Assembly: GCA_030386295.1 (NCBI GenBank)
Contig: JANQAO010000001.1
Location: 323,546 to 387,545 of the forward strand
From: Candidatus Persebacteraceae bacterium Df01
GTDB taxonomy: Bacteria; Pseudomonadota; Gammaproteobacteria; Tethybacterales; Persebacteraceae
DNA length: 64,000 nucleotides
Direction: 5' to 3'
Every line of letters starts with the position of its first letter. Position 1 is the stretch's first letter. Made by a program: the position numbers and the translations under genes. The notes below the pieces were generated by a model. It ran no database searches. It was not told the DNA's origin and was given only the letters and a program-made list of their open reading frames with translations. Of the stretch, positions 7,743 through 16,985 are shown piece after piece.

Positions 7743-9713
7743 TTAGCTTGCGGCGTTAATTTTTTTCATTTCCTGCAAAAAATCACAAACCATTTTTTCG
7801 TTTGTCGTTCGCTGCATGGGCGGTAGAGAATCTACAATCACCCGACCGTAGTTGCGTGTTGCCAGTCGCGGATCGCAGGCCATAAAAACACCCCAATCGG
7901 TGAAATCGCGCATTAACCGGCCCGCCACCTGCTTCATTAAAATAGCCGCCGGCGGTAGTTGGTTGTGTAAAAACGGATTTTCACCACGCCGCCGCCGCCA
8001 GCCATCTCGTGCCGACAGCAACGGGTCGGATGGTGGCGTGAACGGGATTTTGTCTACAACGACCAACGATAAGGCACCGCCCTTGACGTCTACTCCCTGC
8101 CAAAAGGATAAGCTACCAGCTAGCACGGCGTTATCTGTTTCACAAAAGCGCCGCAACAGCGCATCATTGGGAGCACTGCCCTGCTTTAATATTTCGTATT
8201 TATCGCCCAGCAATTCCGCCAGCCGGTCTGCGCCTTCGTTCAAAGCGCGTAGGCTAGAAAATAGCACAAAAGCGCGGCCGCCATTAGCGATGATGAGCGG
8301 TGCGGCGGCGCGTGCTACCGCCGCTGTATGAGTGACATCGTTTGGTAACGGCATGTCGGGCGGTTGATAAAATATAGCGCGGCGAGCATAATCAAAAGGG
8401 CTTGGCCACGTTTTAGTTTGTGCATTTTCCAGCCCCATTTCTTCTTGAAAATTTTCAAAGCCGCCTCTGATGGTGAGGGTTGCCGATGTCAGCACTACGT
8501 TTTTGCAAGACTCCCACGCGCGGCGAAATATTTCGCGTCCCGACACTGGTGAAGCGTGCAACGATAAATTATTTTCTTCACGGCGTAGCCAGCAGACGAA
8601 AGGTACTGCGTCATTTTGTAATTCTCCTTCTTCGGCGGGAGCGGTGTCGGCCACACTGTCTTCTGATAACTGTAACCAGCGTGCGAGTTGTGCGGCATAG
8701 GTGGCGATACGGGCGGCTACGGAGGCAAGCCATTCACTTTTGTCAGAATCATTAATTGCGGCATCGCGCAGCGTTTCCATTGTTTTATGTAAAATTGTTG
8801 CCGCTCGCCGCCAGTCGTTCGCCGCCAGTGCTGTACGCGCCGGCAGTGACAATTCGTTAAATTTGTAGGTTTCTTCTAATAGCAGCCCTAGCGCTTCGCG
8901 CCATTGCCGGCAAAGTGGTGCGAAACCTGGGGGCAGTTCGTTGCGAGCGCTTTGTCGGTCAATTTCGGATAGCAAGCGAAAAAGTTTTGCCGACGACAAC
9001 GTCTCACCAAAATATGATGGTGCCAGTGCGGGTAGCATGTGCGCTTCATCAAATACTGCTACATCACGAGTCGGTAGTAATTCGGTGACATCTTCTTCAC
9101 GCAGTCGCATGTCGGCTAAAAACAAATGATGATTAACTACAACAATGTCGGCTTCACGGGCGCGGGCGCGGGCGCGATACAAAAAACAATTATTGAAATA
9201 TTTGCACCCTTGTACTTGGCAAGTTTCGCGAGTGGAAACCGCTGCCTGCCAGACCGGAGAAGACGCCGGCACACCGGTTACACCACGAATGTCACCTTCT
9301 TCATCTTGTTCGGAAAACTGTAAAACTCGCTGCCAATCGCCGTTTTCGTCATCAAATAGCTGTGTTGCGCCAGAACTGGATAGATTGTGACGGCACAGAT
9401 AATTTCTCCGTCCCTTGAGCATGGTTACGCGGGTGCGTCGTCCCAACGCTTGGGTAAGAAAAGGGATGTCACGCAAATAAAGCTGGTCTTGCAGAGCGCG
9501 AGTGCCGGTTGAAATAACTGCCGATAGACCGTTTTGAATAATTGGCGCTAGATAAGCAAAAGTTTTTCCTATGCCAGTGCCGGCTTCCAATATCTGCGCT
9601 CCGTCCATTGTTGCCACTGCCTGAGCCATTTCAATCTGCCCTTGGCGCGGGCGATAGCCGCTTATATCGCGTGCCAGTGGGCCATCGGCGGCAAAAACAT
9701 CTGTGATGTCCAC
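7743..9713 (-). CDS. yoaA: DinG/YoaA-type Fe-S DNA helicase
   Basis: 656 residues, start GTG at 9713. An XPD-like superfamily 2 helicase: Walker A EAGTGIGKTFAYLAP (about residues 42-56), DEAH box VAVFDEAHMLP, and a late motif VI QVAGRLMRDFTDWGVF. Between the first motifs lie four cysteines (YLCRH, CQVQGC and NNC) that fit the [4Fe-4S] cluster of this group. Length and the ending NYGRVIVDSLPPM resemble YoaA more than the longer DinG. Such helicases unwind 5' to 3' and act in replication repair. It is the last gene of mobA-tag-yoaA, 7 bases behind tag. Confidence 0.85.
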   Translation of the reverse strand: MDITDVFAADGPLARDISGYRPRQGQIEMAQAVATMDGAQILEAGTGIGKTFAYLAPIIQNGLSAVISTGTRALQDQLYLRDIPFLTQALGRRTRVTMLKGRRNYLCRHNLSSSGATQLFDDENGDWQRVLQFSEQDEEGDIRGVTGVPASSPVWQAAVSTRETCQVQGCKYFNNCFLYRARARAREADIVVVNHHLFLADMRLREEDVTELLPTRDVAVFDEAHMLPALAPSYFGETLSSAKLFRLLSEIDRQSARNELPPGFAPLCRQWREALGLLLEETYKFNELSLPARTALAANDWRRAATILHKTMETLRDAAINDSDKSEWLASVAARIATYAAQLARWLQLSEDSVADTAPAEEGELQNDAVPFVCWLRREENNLSLHASPVSGREIFRRAWESCKNVVLTSATLTIRGGFENFQEEMGLENAQTKTWPSPFDYARRAIFYQPPDMPLPNDVTHTAAVARAAAPLIIANGGRAFVLFSSLRALNEGADRLAELLGDKYEILKQGSAPNDALLRRFCETDNAVLAGSLSFWQGVDVKGGALSLVVVDKIPFTPPSDPLLSARDGWRRRRGENPFLHNQLPPAAILMKQVAGRLMRDFTDWGVFMACDPRLATRNYGRVIVDSLPPMQRTTNEKMVCDFLQEMKKINAAS

Positions 9714-9720
9714 GTGGTAG

Positions 9721-10320
9721 TTAGGCCATTACTGCACACTGCTGATGGCGAAAACAGCGGACTTCGTGGTCGTTCACCATACCGACGCCTTGCATGTGGG
9801 CGTATATGATGGTGTCGCCTACAAATTTGAAGCCGCGTTTTTTTAAGTCAGCAGAAAGTGCTTTTGATTCTCTGCTGATAGCCGGAACGTCGGTCAAGCA
9901 TTGCCAGTGATTTTGGATAGGCTTGCCACCTACAAAACGCCAGACATAAGCATCAAAGGAATCAAATTCTTCTATAATGTTCAAAAAACAGCGAGCATTG
10001 TTGACGGCGGCGTGAATTTTTAGCCGGTTACGAATCAAGCCAGCATTTTGTAGCAGTGAGGCTATTTTTTTATCAGAGAATAGTGCGACCTGTTGAGGAA
10101 TAAAATTAGCGAATGCACGGCGGTAATTTTCTCGTTTGTTAAGCACCGTCGCCCAACTTAAACCTGCCTGCATACCTTCTAATATTAAAAATTCAAAGTG
10201 GCGTTGGTCATCATGCACCGGCACGCCCCATTCATTGTCGTGATAATCATAATATAGCGCGTTGCCACCCTTCACCCAACCGCAACGAGGCACGTTATCG
10301 TTTGGAGGTGCGTGTTTCAT
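9721..10320 (-). CDS. tag: DNA-3-methyladenine glycosylase I
   Basis: 199 residues. Tag removes 3-methyladenine from alkylated DNA. The N-terminus RCGWV and YYDYHDNEWGVPVHDD, then EGMQAGLSWATVLNKRENYR, are diagnostic, and the C-terminal VNDHEVRCFRH supplies His and Cys that with the N-terminal Cys and His make the family's zinc site. The ATG overlaps the mobA stop (ATGA). The pairing with mobA and a repair helicase has no obvious functional logic beyond shared transcription. Confidence 0.95.
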   Translation of the reverse strand: MKHAPPNDNVPRCGWVKGGNALYYDYHDNEWGVPVHDDQRHFEFLILEGMQAGLSWATVLNKRENYRRAFANFIPQQVALFSDKKIASLLQNAGLIRNRLKIHAAVNNARCFLNIIEEFDSFDAYVWRFVGGKPIQNHWQCLTDVPAISRESKALSADLKKRGFKFVGDTIIYAHMQGVGMVNDHEVRCFRHQQCAVMA

Positions 10321-10904
10321 TGTGTGAGGGTACAGTGTGCCGTTGCCAACTCTTCCGGTGTGTTGACATTGGCAAAAGCAGCACTATCAGTAAATGTGGA
10401 TTCCACAAAACGATGGCGTGGATACCACTGGTCTATCTTGCGTCCGCCGCTGTTCAGATACGTTGCCAAATCGTCCACTAACGCACAGCGTGCTAGCATA
10501 AAAACTGGCTGCGGGCGTTCGGTAGTAGCGGCAATTGCAATATCAGCATTAGCGTGGTCGACGGCGGAGCGTAATTGTGAAGCTAAATGTGTCGGTAAAA
10601 ACGGCGAATCGCAAGGTACAGATAGTAGCCATTCGTTGTTGCTGGCACTCATGCCAGCGTGAATGCCAGCTAATGGACCGGCAAAATCGGGAGCGACATC
10701 GCGAACTACGCGACCAAATTGAGCATATTCATCAACATGGCGGTTGGCGTTGATGAGTACTTCATCCACTTGCGGTTGTAAACGTGCTAACACCCAGGCG
10801 GTTAGCGATTGTCCGCCCGCCACGAGCAAACCTTTGTCGCCACCCCCCATGCGCCGCGCTAAGCCGCCGGCAAGAATAACGCCTGTAACAGAAGTAGTGT
10901 TCAC
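10317..10904 (-). CDS. mobA: Molybdenum cofactor guanylyltransferase
   Basis: 195 residues. MobA joins GMP to molybdopterin to give the guanine dinucleotide cofactor. The nucleotide-binding N-terminus GVILAGGLARRMGGGDKGL and the later VPCDSPFLPTHLA are the family motifs. It heads the mobA-tag-yoaA unit. The window also encodes a molybdenum hydroxylase (about 46-48.5 kb), but that enzyme class normally carries the cytosine form, so MobA is unlikely to be its dedicated partner. Confidence 0.92.
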   Translation of the reverse strand: MNTTSVTGVILAGGLARRMGGGDKGLLVAGGQSLTAWVLARLQPQVDEVLINANRHVDEYAQFGRVVRDVAPDFAGPLAGIHAGMSASNNEWLLSVPCDSPFLPTHLASQLRSAVDHANADIAIAATTERPQPVFMLARCALVDDLATYLNSGGRKIDQWYPRHRFVESTFTDSAAFANVNTPEELATAHCTLTQ

Positions 10905-11022
10905 GATTGTAGTTTAATAAAATGCAAAGTAGTGGAAAATTGGAATTGTACCCCCTTAGGTAGCACGATATTGAGTGGGCGAGATAGGGATGGTGATATT
11001 TCAATCAACGGAACAAAGTGTC

Positions 11023-11052
11023 TTACAACGTATTTTTTGCTAGTGTTAGAAT
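11023..11052 (+). promoter_or_regulatory. Candidate sigma70 promoter of the TSUP transporter gene
   Basis: TTACAA (11023-11028), an 18-base spacer and TAGAAT (11047-11052) lie about 30 bases before the ATG at 11081. Both boxes match consensus in five and five of six positions or nearly so. Confidence 0.45.
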
Positions 11053-11080
11053 CATTATTTAACATGATAATGGCATATTA

Positions 11081-11845
11081 ATGGAAGAGTTTGTCGTTGG
11101 TGCGCTACCGCATTTACTGTGTGGAATCATAATCGGATTTTTAATTTTTTACAGCGGTGTTGGCGGTGGCGTATTGGTGATTCCAGTCATTGTCGCTTTT
11201 TTTGGATTGCCGTTGTCGGTAGCTATTGGCACCGCTAGCGTTTATGCAACGTTGACTAAAGTTATGGCCGGCATAGAACATATTCGCATTCGCAATGTAA
11301 GTGGGCGGTTGGCCGTTATCATTAGCCTATCAGCTATTCCGGGAGTATTAATCACCGCTGCGGCAGTTAATTATTATTCTAATGTTGCCGAATCAGCACC
11401 ACGAATGCAGGAAATTTTGCGCTATGTAGTGGCGATGGTTATTGCGTTTTCTTTACTGGCGGCACAGTTCAAACCTAAGTCGGCGGCGGTGTCATCGTTG
11501 CCGCTGTTAATTGCTGCCGGGTTTTTTATTGGGCTGGTAATGGGCGCAACGGGCATTGGTGGTGGTGTGCTGATTGTGCCGGCGTTATTTTTATTGTCTG
11601 CTGAGTCACCCAAACGAGTGGTGGGTTCTTCCGTCATTATTGCGCTGGCATTGTCGTTAGTAACGGCATTGGTGTACGCGAAAGGTGGGCAAATTAATTA
11701 TCCTATGGCGCTTACTATGTCGGCGGGATCTTTGCTGGCGATTCCTTTTGCCAGCCGCATGTTGCGTCGTTCTTCCGACAAGACTGTGCGCATCATGTTA
11801 ACGGTGTTAATCGTTATCGCTTTATTATTGGTGTTGTGGAAATAA
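11081..11845 (+). CDS. TSUP/TauE-SafE family membrane transporter
   Basis: 254 residues with about eight membrane helices arranged as two related halves. Each half starts with the glycine-rich family motif: YSGVGGGVLVIPVIV near residue 24 and GATGIGGGVLIVPALF near residue 156. Members move sulfite, sulfoacetate, taurine or other small organosulfur anions, or in other cases unknown solutes, and the substrate cannot be read from sequence. It is a single gene, divergent from mobA and convergent with recG. No neighbouring sulfonate gene supports a sulfur role; cysGJI lies 20 kb away. Confidence 0.85.
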   Translation: MEEFVVGALPHLLCGIIIGFLIFYSGVGGGVLVIPVIVAFFGLPLSVAIGTASVYATLTKVMAGIEHIRIRNVSGRLAVIISLSAIPGVLITAAAVNYYSNVAESAPRMQEILRYVVAMVIAFSLLAAQFKPKSAAVSSLPLLIAAGFFIGLVMGATGIGGGVLIVPALFLLSAESPKRVVGSSVIIALALSLVTALVYAKGGQINYPMALTMSAGSLLAIPFASRMLRRSSDKTVRIMLTVLIVIALLLVLWK

Positions 11846-11898
11846 AAGCAATACCTGTCGGTGCGTGAAGATGTTTCAACGGTGCTATGAATGAAATT

Positions 11899-13920
11899 TT
11901 AAGGAGCTGTTTTACGTCGTCCACCTAGCCAGCGGCGTACGTGGTGAGCGCAGCCGTTGCGGTCATGTTCCAACATCCAAGTGGCAGCCTTGCCGGCGGC
12001 GGCGATCAATTTTAAGTCTTCGTTAAGCCTTGCCACACGCAGTGCTGGTAAGCCACTTTGTCGTGTTCCCAGCCATTCTCCCGGACCACGTAACAATAAA
12101 TCTTTCTGCGCAATTTTAAATCCGTCATCAGTAGCGCGTAATATTTTAAGCCGCGCCAATGCCGTGTCAGATAATTCTTCCGCATACAGTAACATACATA
12201 CGCCGTCTTGCCCACCGCGTCCGACACGACCGCGTAGCTGATGCAATTGCGATAAACCCATGCGTTCGGCGTGGTCAATCACCATAATATCTGCCTGCGG
12301 CACATCCACGCCCACTTCTATGACGGTAGTGGCAATCAACATGCGCGTTTCTCCTTGGCGAAAACGTTCAATCACTGCTAATTTTTCTTCTGCTTTCATG
12401 CGACCGTGTAATATTTCCGGACAAAGTTCGGGATGCCTATCGCGGACTTCTTCCAGCCAAGTGGAAACGTCTTGCAAATCCGATACTTCCGATTCGACAA
12501 TAAGCGGACATACCCAATAAACGCCGCCGCCATTTTTAACTTGTTGTGCTACCCGTACTAGCACCTCATGGCGACGTCCTCGGTTTGTTAAGTAAGTGCT
12601 CACTGGGCGTCTGCCTGCGGGTTTTTCGTCCAGCACGCTGATATCCATATCGGCAAAGATGCTCATTGCTAGCGTTCGGGGAATAGGTGTGGCGCTCATC
12701 ATTAATTGGTGTAAAGCGCCCGACTGGCGGACCGCAATAGCGCTACGTTGTGCTACACCAAAACGGTGTTGTTCATCAATTATCAACACGCCTAATCGCT
12801 CAATGTTGGTGTCTTCTTGAAACAACGCGTGAGTCCCTACTGCCACTTGTGAAAGCCCAAAACGCAACCGTGACATTGCTTCACGCCTTTTTTTACCGCG
12901 CACTGCGCCGGTCAATAACTCGCATTGCACACCAGCGGTTGCGAAAAGTGATGACAGCGTTGTGTAATGTTGGACTGCTAAAATTTCCGTCGGCGCCAGC
13001 AGTACTGCGGTAAAGCCGCTTTTTGCTGCAGCCAAACATGCAAAAGCGGCTACTACCGTCTTGCCGCTACCAACATCGCCTTGTAGCAAGCGCCGCATCG
13101 GGCGCTCTTGGAAAATGTCATCGCAAACTTCACTGATAGCTTTTTGTTGTGCGCTGGTGAGCGTAAACGGCAATGCTTCACGTAAAGGGGCGTCCCATTC
13201 TGATGGCGGTTTTAGCGCTGGTGCACGGCGGCAGCGATTTCGGCGGTATTGTGCCCGCAATATAATTTGATGCGCTAGCAATTCATCAAACCGCAGTCGC
13301 TGCCAGACTGGGTGTTCTCTTTTTTGTATGGAGGTAACGTCTTTTGGCGACGGCTGATGTATTACAGCAAAAGCATCTTTTGTTGTCCATTCGCCGCCAG
13401 TAAAATTACGCCAAGCGGTAGGAACGGTTTCACGCCATTCTGTTGCCGCCAATGCCTGCGGAACCAGTTGCCGCAAGAGCGGCTGTGATAATTTTCCCAG
13501 CGCCGGATACATTGACATGATGCCAGCGGTTGCGGCTGCGGATTGAATTTGCGGATGCGCCATTTCCCAGCCGGCGGTGCGACGTGGTGCTCCTCGCACG
13601 CGCAGTTGTCGCCCTACGGTCATGGAGCGAGACAAGGCTGGTGTGACATGAAAAAAGCGCAGCGTTAAAAGGTCTCCCGCTTCATCACACAATACCACCA
13701 GTAATTGTCGCCGTCCACCTCGGCGGCCAAGTTCGCGAGCATCAGTTATTTCTCCTGCTACTAGTGCGGTTTCGCCGTTACGCAAGTGTGCTATCGGAAG
13801 CGGCGTTTGCCAATCTTCGTAGCGTAGCGGAAAATGCAGCAGCATATCTATTGGACGAAAAATGCCGGCATTATGCAAAGATTGCATCGCGTTGGCCGGC
13901 GGGAATACGTCCGATAGCAT
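11899..13920 (-). CDS. recG: ATP-dependent DNA helicase RecG
   Basis: 673 residues. RecG reverses stalled forks and processes branched DNA. The N-terminal wedge/OB domain (about residues 1-240) is followed by the helicase core: Walker A LLQGDVGSGKTVVA, the DEQH box VLIIDEQHRFG, and motif VI MGLSQLHQLRGRVGRGGQDG. The C-terminal LKIAQKDLLLRGPGEWLGTRQSGLP is the TRG region typical of RecG. Length agrees with the family (about 690). It is a single gene, convergent with the TSUP gene. Confidence 0.96.
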   Translation of the reverse strand: MLSDVFPPANAMQSLHNAGIFRPIDMLLHFPLRYEDWQTPLPIAHLRNGETALVAGEITDARELGRRGGRRQLLVVLCDEAGDLLTLRFFHVTPALSRSMTVGRQLRVRGAPRRTAGWEMAHPQIQSAAATAGIMSMYPALGKLSQPLLRQLVPQALAATEWRETVPTAWRNFTGGEWTTKDAFAVIHQPSPKDVTSIQKREHPVWQRLRFDELLAHQIILRAQYRRNRCRRAPALKPPSEWDAPLREALPFTLTSAQQKAISEVCDDIFQERPMRRLLQGDVGSGKTVVAAFACLAAAKSGFTAVLLAPTEILAVQHYTTLSSLFATAGVQCELLTGAVRGKKRREAMSRLRFGLSQVAVGTHALFQEDTNIERLGVLIIDEQHRFGVAQRSAIAVRQSGALHQLMMSATPIPRTLAMSIFADMDISVLDEKPAGRRPVSTYLTNRGRRHEVLVRVAQQVKNGGGVYWVCPLIVESEVSDLQDVSTWLEEVRDRHPELCPEILHGRMKAEEKLAVIERFRQGETRMLIATTVIEVGVDVPQADIMVIDHAERMGLSQLHQLRGRVGRGGQDGVCMLLYAEELSDTALARLKILRATDDGFKIAQKDLLLRGPGEWLGTRQSGLPALRVARLNEDLKLIAAAGKAATWMLEHDRNGCAHHVRRWLGGRRKTAP

Positions 13921-14113
13921 AATGTTATTTTAATAGCATTTGCACCCGCTCAGCTTATGAATACGCTGAATTTCTTGGTTTAGAATAGCGAATAGTTTTG
14001 TACGTGGAGTTATTTTTATAGTTGCTTCAGAGAGCCTGTTAGTTATTGATTTATAAAGCCGAGTTTTTTTGTAAAAAGCAAGGTGGTTGGACAAGAAAAA
14101 TAACTGCAGCAAT

Positions 14114-14143
14114 TTAATTTAAATTAAGTTCAATTAAATTGAA
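14114..14143. promoter_or_regulatory. Paired palindromes upstream of gmaS (putative operators)
   Basis: TTAATTTAAATTAA (14114-14127) is a perfect 14-base palindrome. One base later TTCAATTAAATTGAA (14129-14143) is a palindrome around a central A. They sit 50-80 bases upstream of the candidate -10 box, where an activator or repressor dimer pair could bind. No named regulator is assigned. Confidence 0.4.
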
Positions 14144-14190
14144 TTTTACGGAAATGTTTTTTGGTTTTCAGGTGGAATTTTATGAAAATG

Positions 14191-14199
14191 TGATATAAC
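14191..14199 (+). promoter_or_regulatory. Extended -10 promoter of the gmaS operon
   Basis: TGATATAAC contains an upstream TG and a -10 box TATAAC (14194-14199). There is no good -35 box at the right distance, which fits an extended -10 promoter or one needing an activator. A transcript start near 14206 would leave room for the ribosome site at 14223-14229. Confidence 0.4.
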
Positions 14200-14233
14200 C
14201 CGAATAAATGTAATGCCAAGAGAGGAGAGATTT

Positions 14234-15562
14234 GTGGCAAAACAGATGATTCAGGAGAGAGTAATCGATCTGGCTCAGCAGGCTAAAAGCCGTGGTATTA
14301 AATATTTCTTAATTGGTTTTACTGATATGTTTGGCGTTGCGCGCTCCAAGCTTGCGCCAGCGGCCGCCATTGCCGATATGCAAAAAAATGGAGCTGGTTT
14401 TGCAGGCTTTGCTAGTTGGCTGGATATGACACCGGCTCATCCCGATATGTTTGCCCTTCCCGATCCAGCCTCATTGATTCAGCTGCCGTGGAAACCCGAG
14501 GTTGGCTGGCTGGCGGCGGATTTGTGGATGGCAGGAAGAGAAGTTGTCGCCTCGCCGCGGGTAATGCTTAAAAACCAGCTCAAGCGTGCTGCTGCCAAAA
14601 ATTGGCGTCCTATGAGCGGAGTGGAATGTGAATATTTTCTTGTCAATGCTGATGGTACGGCGCTTGCTGATTCTCGCGACACACAGAAAAAACCCTGTTA
14701 CGACTCGTCAGCGTTGATGCGGCGTTATGACGTGATTAAAGAAATATGTGATGCCATGCTGGATTTGGGCTGGGGTCCCTACCAAAACGATCACGAGGAC
14801 GCTAACGGTCAATTTGAGATGAATTGGGATTATGATGATGCTCTAGTGACCGCTGACCGGCACGTTTTTTTTAAATTTATGGTGAAATCTGTCGCCGAAA
14901 ATCATGGTTTACGTGCAACCTTTATGCCTAAACCTTTTATTAATCTTACCGGCAACGGTTGCCACTGTCATATGTCGGTGTGGGACAAAAAAGGCAAAAT
15001 CAATCATTTTGCTGGTTCTGACGAAGAGGGATTGTCACCGATGGCTTATCAATTTTTGGGCGGTGTGATGCACTCGGCTTCAGCTTTGTGTGGTTGGTTC
15101 AATCCGACGGTGAATTCATACAAACGTATTAATGCGCCGCGTACGTTATCTGGTGCTACGTGGGCGCCGACTAGTATTACTTATAGCGGCAACAATCGTA
15201 CTCACATGGTACGCATTCCCGACGCTGGGCGTTTTGAATTTCGCCTGATGGATGGTGCTGTCAATCCGTATCTTCTCCAAGCGGGACTCATTGCTGCGGG
15301 GTTAGACGGCGTGGAAAATGACCGCAATCCAGGCAAAAAACTTAATATTAATATGTATACCGAAGGACACAAAGTAAAAAATGCTCGCCAATTACCATTA
15401 AATTTGCTGGACGCCTTGCGCAACTTAAAACAAAGCAAGGTTTTGAGCAGTGCTTTTAATAAAGACGTAATTGCTAGTTATGTCAAACTCAAAATGGAAG
15501 AGTGGAATGAATACAACCGCCACTTGTCCGACTGGGAACGACAGAACACACTAGATTGTTAA
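14234..15562 (+). CDS. gmaS: Gamma-glutamylmethylamide synthetase
   Basis: Start taken as GTG 14234 because AGGAGAG (14223-14229) precedes it well; an ATG at 14213 in frame has no ribosome site. The protein has 442 residues of the glutamine synthetase fold and reads closely like GmaS of methylamine users: KYFLIGFTDMFGVARSKL, GAGFAGFASWLDMTPAHPD, WGPYQNDHEDANGQFEMNW, GNGCHCHMSVWD and RFEFRLMDGAVNPYLLQAG. GmaS joins glutamate and methylamine with ATP to give gamma-glutamylmethylamide. Context decides against ordinary glutamine synthetase: amt follows by 34 bases, then the three split glutamate synthase-like genes mgsABC. The family and pathway are established in methylotrophs and marine bacteria using methylamine as nitrogen source; activity here is inferred. 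Confidence 0.9.
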   Translation: MAKQMIQERVIDLAQQAKSRGIKYFLIGFTDMFGVARSKLAPAAAIADMQKNGAGFAGFASWLDMTPAHPDMFALPDPASLIQLPWKPEVGWLAADLWMAGREVVASPRVMLKNQLKRAAAKNWRPMSGVECEYFLVNADGTALADSRDTQKKPCYDSSALMRRYDVIKEICDAMLDLGWGPYQNDHEDANGQFEMNWDYDDALVTADRHVFFKFMVKSVAENHGLRATFMPKPFINLTGNGCHCHMSVWDKKGKINHFAGSDEEGLSPMAYQFLGGVMHSASALCGWFNPTVNSYKRINAPRTLSGATWAPTSITYSGNNRTHMVRIPDAGRFEFRLMDGAVNPYLLQAGLIAAGLDGVENDRNPGKKLNINMYTEGHKVKNARQLPLNLLDALRNLKQSKVLSSAFNKDVIASYVKLKMEEWNEYNRHLSDWERQNTLDC

Positions 15563-15596
15563 CAAATAATTTTTTATTTAGAAAGAGAGAGGCAGT

Positions 15597-16955
15597 ATGG
15601 ATTCTAATATTAATGCACTGACAACCGTATTTACCGAGTTTTATTACTGGGTGACGGTGGTTTTTATGTTTTTAATTCATGTCGGATTTTGCATGTACGA
15701 GGTGGGAGCATCACGGCGGCGTAATCACGCGCACACTTTGATGAAAAACACCATGCTTATTCCACTCATAACTATTACCTTTTTCTTCTTTGGTTGGTGG
15801 ATATACTGGGCTTTTCCTAATGGTCCTTTTATTACCGGTGGCGTGGAGTGGGATGCGGCGGCAGCAAATGCGCCGTGGTCTGAGAACATGTCCGCCCACC
15901 TGGGTGACCGTATTACGGGCGTGTTTTGGGCAGCATTTTTGCTGTTTTCGTGGACAGCAGCATCCATTGTTTCCGGTTCTGTAATTGAACGTATTCGATC
16001 TGGTGCCTTTTGGATTTTAGCGGTGCTCATTGGCTCTGTGATGTGGATTATTGATGCCGCATGGGGCTGGAGTGCTAACGGTTGGATGGTTAAACTTCTA
16101 GGCTATCACGATGCTTATGCGTCTGGAGTGATTCACGCCATTGCCGGTGGTTTTGCACTGGGCGTGCTAGTTGTACTTGGTCCGCGTATCGGGAAATTTA
16201 GCGCCGATGGGACACCGCGCGATATTCCGCCACATAATACTTGGTTCGCCACGGTGGGACTATTTTTGATTTACACTGGTTTTTGGGGATTTTATGCAGC
16301 GTGTAATGTACCGCTTATCTCTCCCGAAGGCATTGGTGGTGAAGTTACGGGTACAACGTGGACAGCAACCAATATCTATTTAGCACCAACTACTTTGGGC
16401 GCGATTACTTTCAATTTTCTCATGTCGTTGTCGGGTGGTTTGATGGCTGCTTATTGCGTTTCCAAGGGCGATGCTTTTTGGACTTATTCCGGCGGACTTG
16501 CCGGCGTTATTACTGCATCCGCTGGCAACGACTTGTATCATCCCATTCAAGCGATGATTGTCGCCGCCATTGGTGTGGTTATCGCCTACAAGATGCACTA
16601 TTGGGTGGAGCGCAAATACAAAATAGATGATGCGGTCGGTGCTGTAGCGGTACACGGTTATGCCGGATTCATCGGATTGATCATCGCCGGCTTTTTGCTT
16701 TGGGGGGCGCCGTCCTCACCTTATGAGGGCTATGCTACGATTAATCCTTTGGGGCAATTTTTGGGCGCCATTATTATGTTTTTTGTGCTGGGCTTCTTAC
16801 CTGCTTTTATAGTGTCTAAAATATTAGCTTCTTTTGGAATGTTGCGGGTGCCGCGTGAAATTGAAATCATGGGACTTGATTTTTCCTCAGAAGCGGCTTA
16901 TCAGCAGGCAGTGGACGAAATTAAGCGAGCTGATCACGACGAAGCAGCAAAATAA
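15597..16955 (+). CDS. amt: Ammonium/methylammonium transporter, Amt family
   Basis: 452 residues with about eleven membrane helices. The twin pore histidines are visible in SGVIHAIAGG and AVAVHGYAG, and the aromatic, glycine-rich pore helices (WSANGWMV, GFWGFYAACN, MSLSGGLMAAY) are in place. Amt proteins conduct ammonium and also methylammonium. Lying inside the gmaS-mgs operon, it is best read as the uptake route for methylamine or a route to recover ammonia. A ribosome site GAGAGAGG precedes the ATG. The C-terminal tail (about 30 residues, VPREIEIMGLDF...) is cytoplasmic in the family, the part that contacts PII proteins; no glnK is present here. Confidence 0.93.
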   Translation: MDSNINALTTVFTEFYYWVTVVFMFLIHVGFCMYEVGASRRRNHAHTLMKNTMLIPLITITFFFFGWWIYWAFPNGPFITGGVEWDAAAANAPWSENMSAHLGDRITGVFWAAFLLFSWTAASIVSGSVIERIRSGAFWILAVLIGSVMWIIDAAWGWSANGWMVKLLGYHDAYASGVIHAIAGGFALGVLVVLGPRIGKFSADGTPRDIPPHNTWFATVGLFLIYTGFWGFYAACNVPLISPEGIGGEVTGTTWTATNIYLAPTTLGAITFNFLMSLSGGLMAAYCVSKGDAFWTYSGGLAGVITASAGNDLYHPIQAMIVAAIGVVIAYKMHYWVERKYKIDDAVGAVAVHGYAGFIGLIIAGFLLWGAPSSPYEGYATINPLGQFLGAIIMFFVLGFLPAFIVSKILASFGMLRVPREIEIMGLDFSSEAAYQQAVDEIKRADHDEAAK

Positions 16956-16985
16956 TCATAGTTTTTATAGGAAAGGACACATAAC

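Larger units (their letters stand above)
13921..14233. other. Upstream region of the gmaS operon
   Basis: About 310 bases of AT-rich DNA between recG and gmaS, both transcribed away from it. It contains two adjacent palindromes and an extended -10 promoter, listed separately. A 60-codon open frame on the minus strand here (13930-14112) has no family signature and is judged chance. Confidence 0.6.

Noticed and set aside
7577-7759. 60-residue hydrophobic open frame in the AT-rich spacer
   Set aside because: Phe/Leu-rich as expected by chance from T-rich DNA, no ribosome site, runs into the end of the helicase gene.
13930-14112. Small minus-strand frame between recG and gmaS
   Set aside because: No motif and no ribosome site; overlaps likely regulatory DNA.
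14213-15562. Reading gmaS as an ordinary glutamine synthetase
   Set aside because: The detailed motifs and the mgsABC genes in the same operon match gamma-glutamylmethylamide synthetase much better. Substrate tests could still overturn this.
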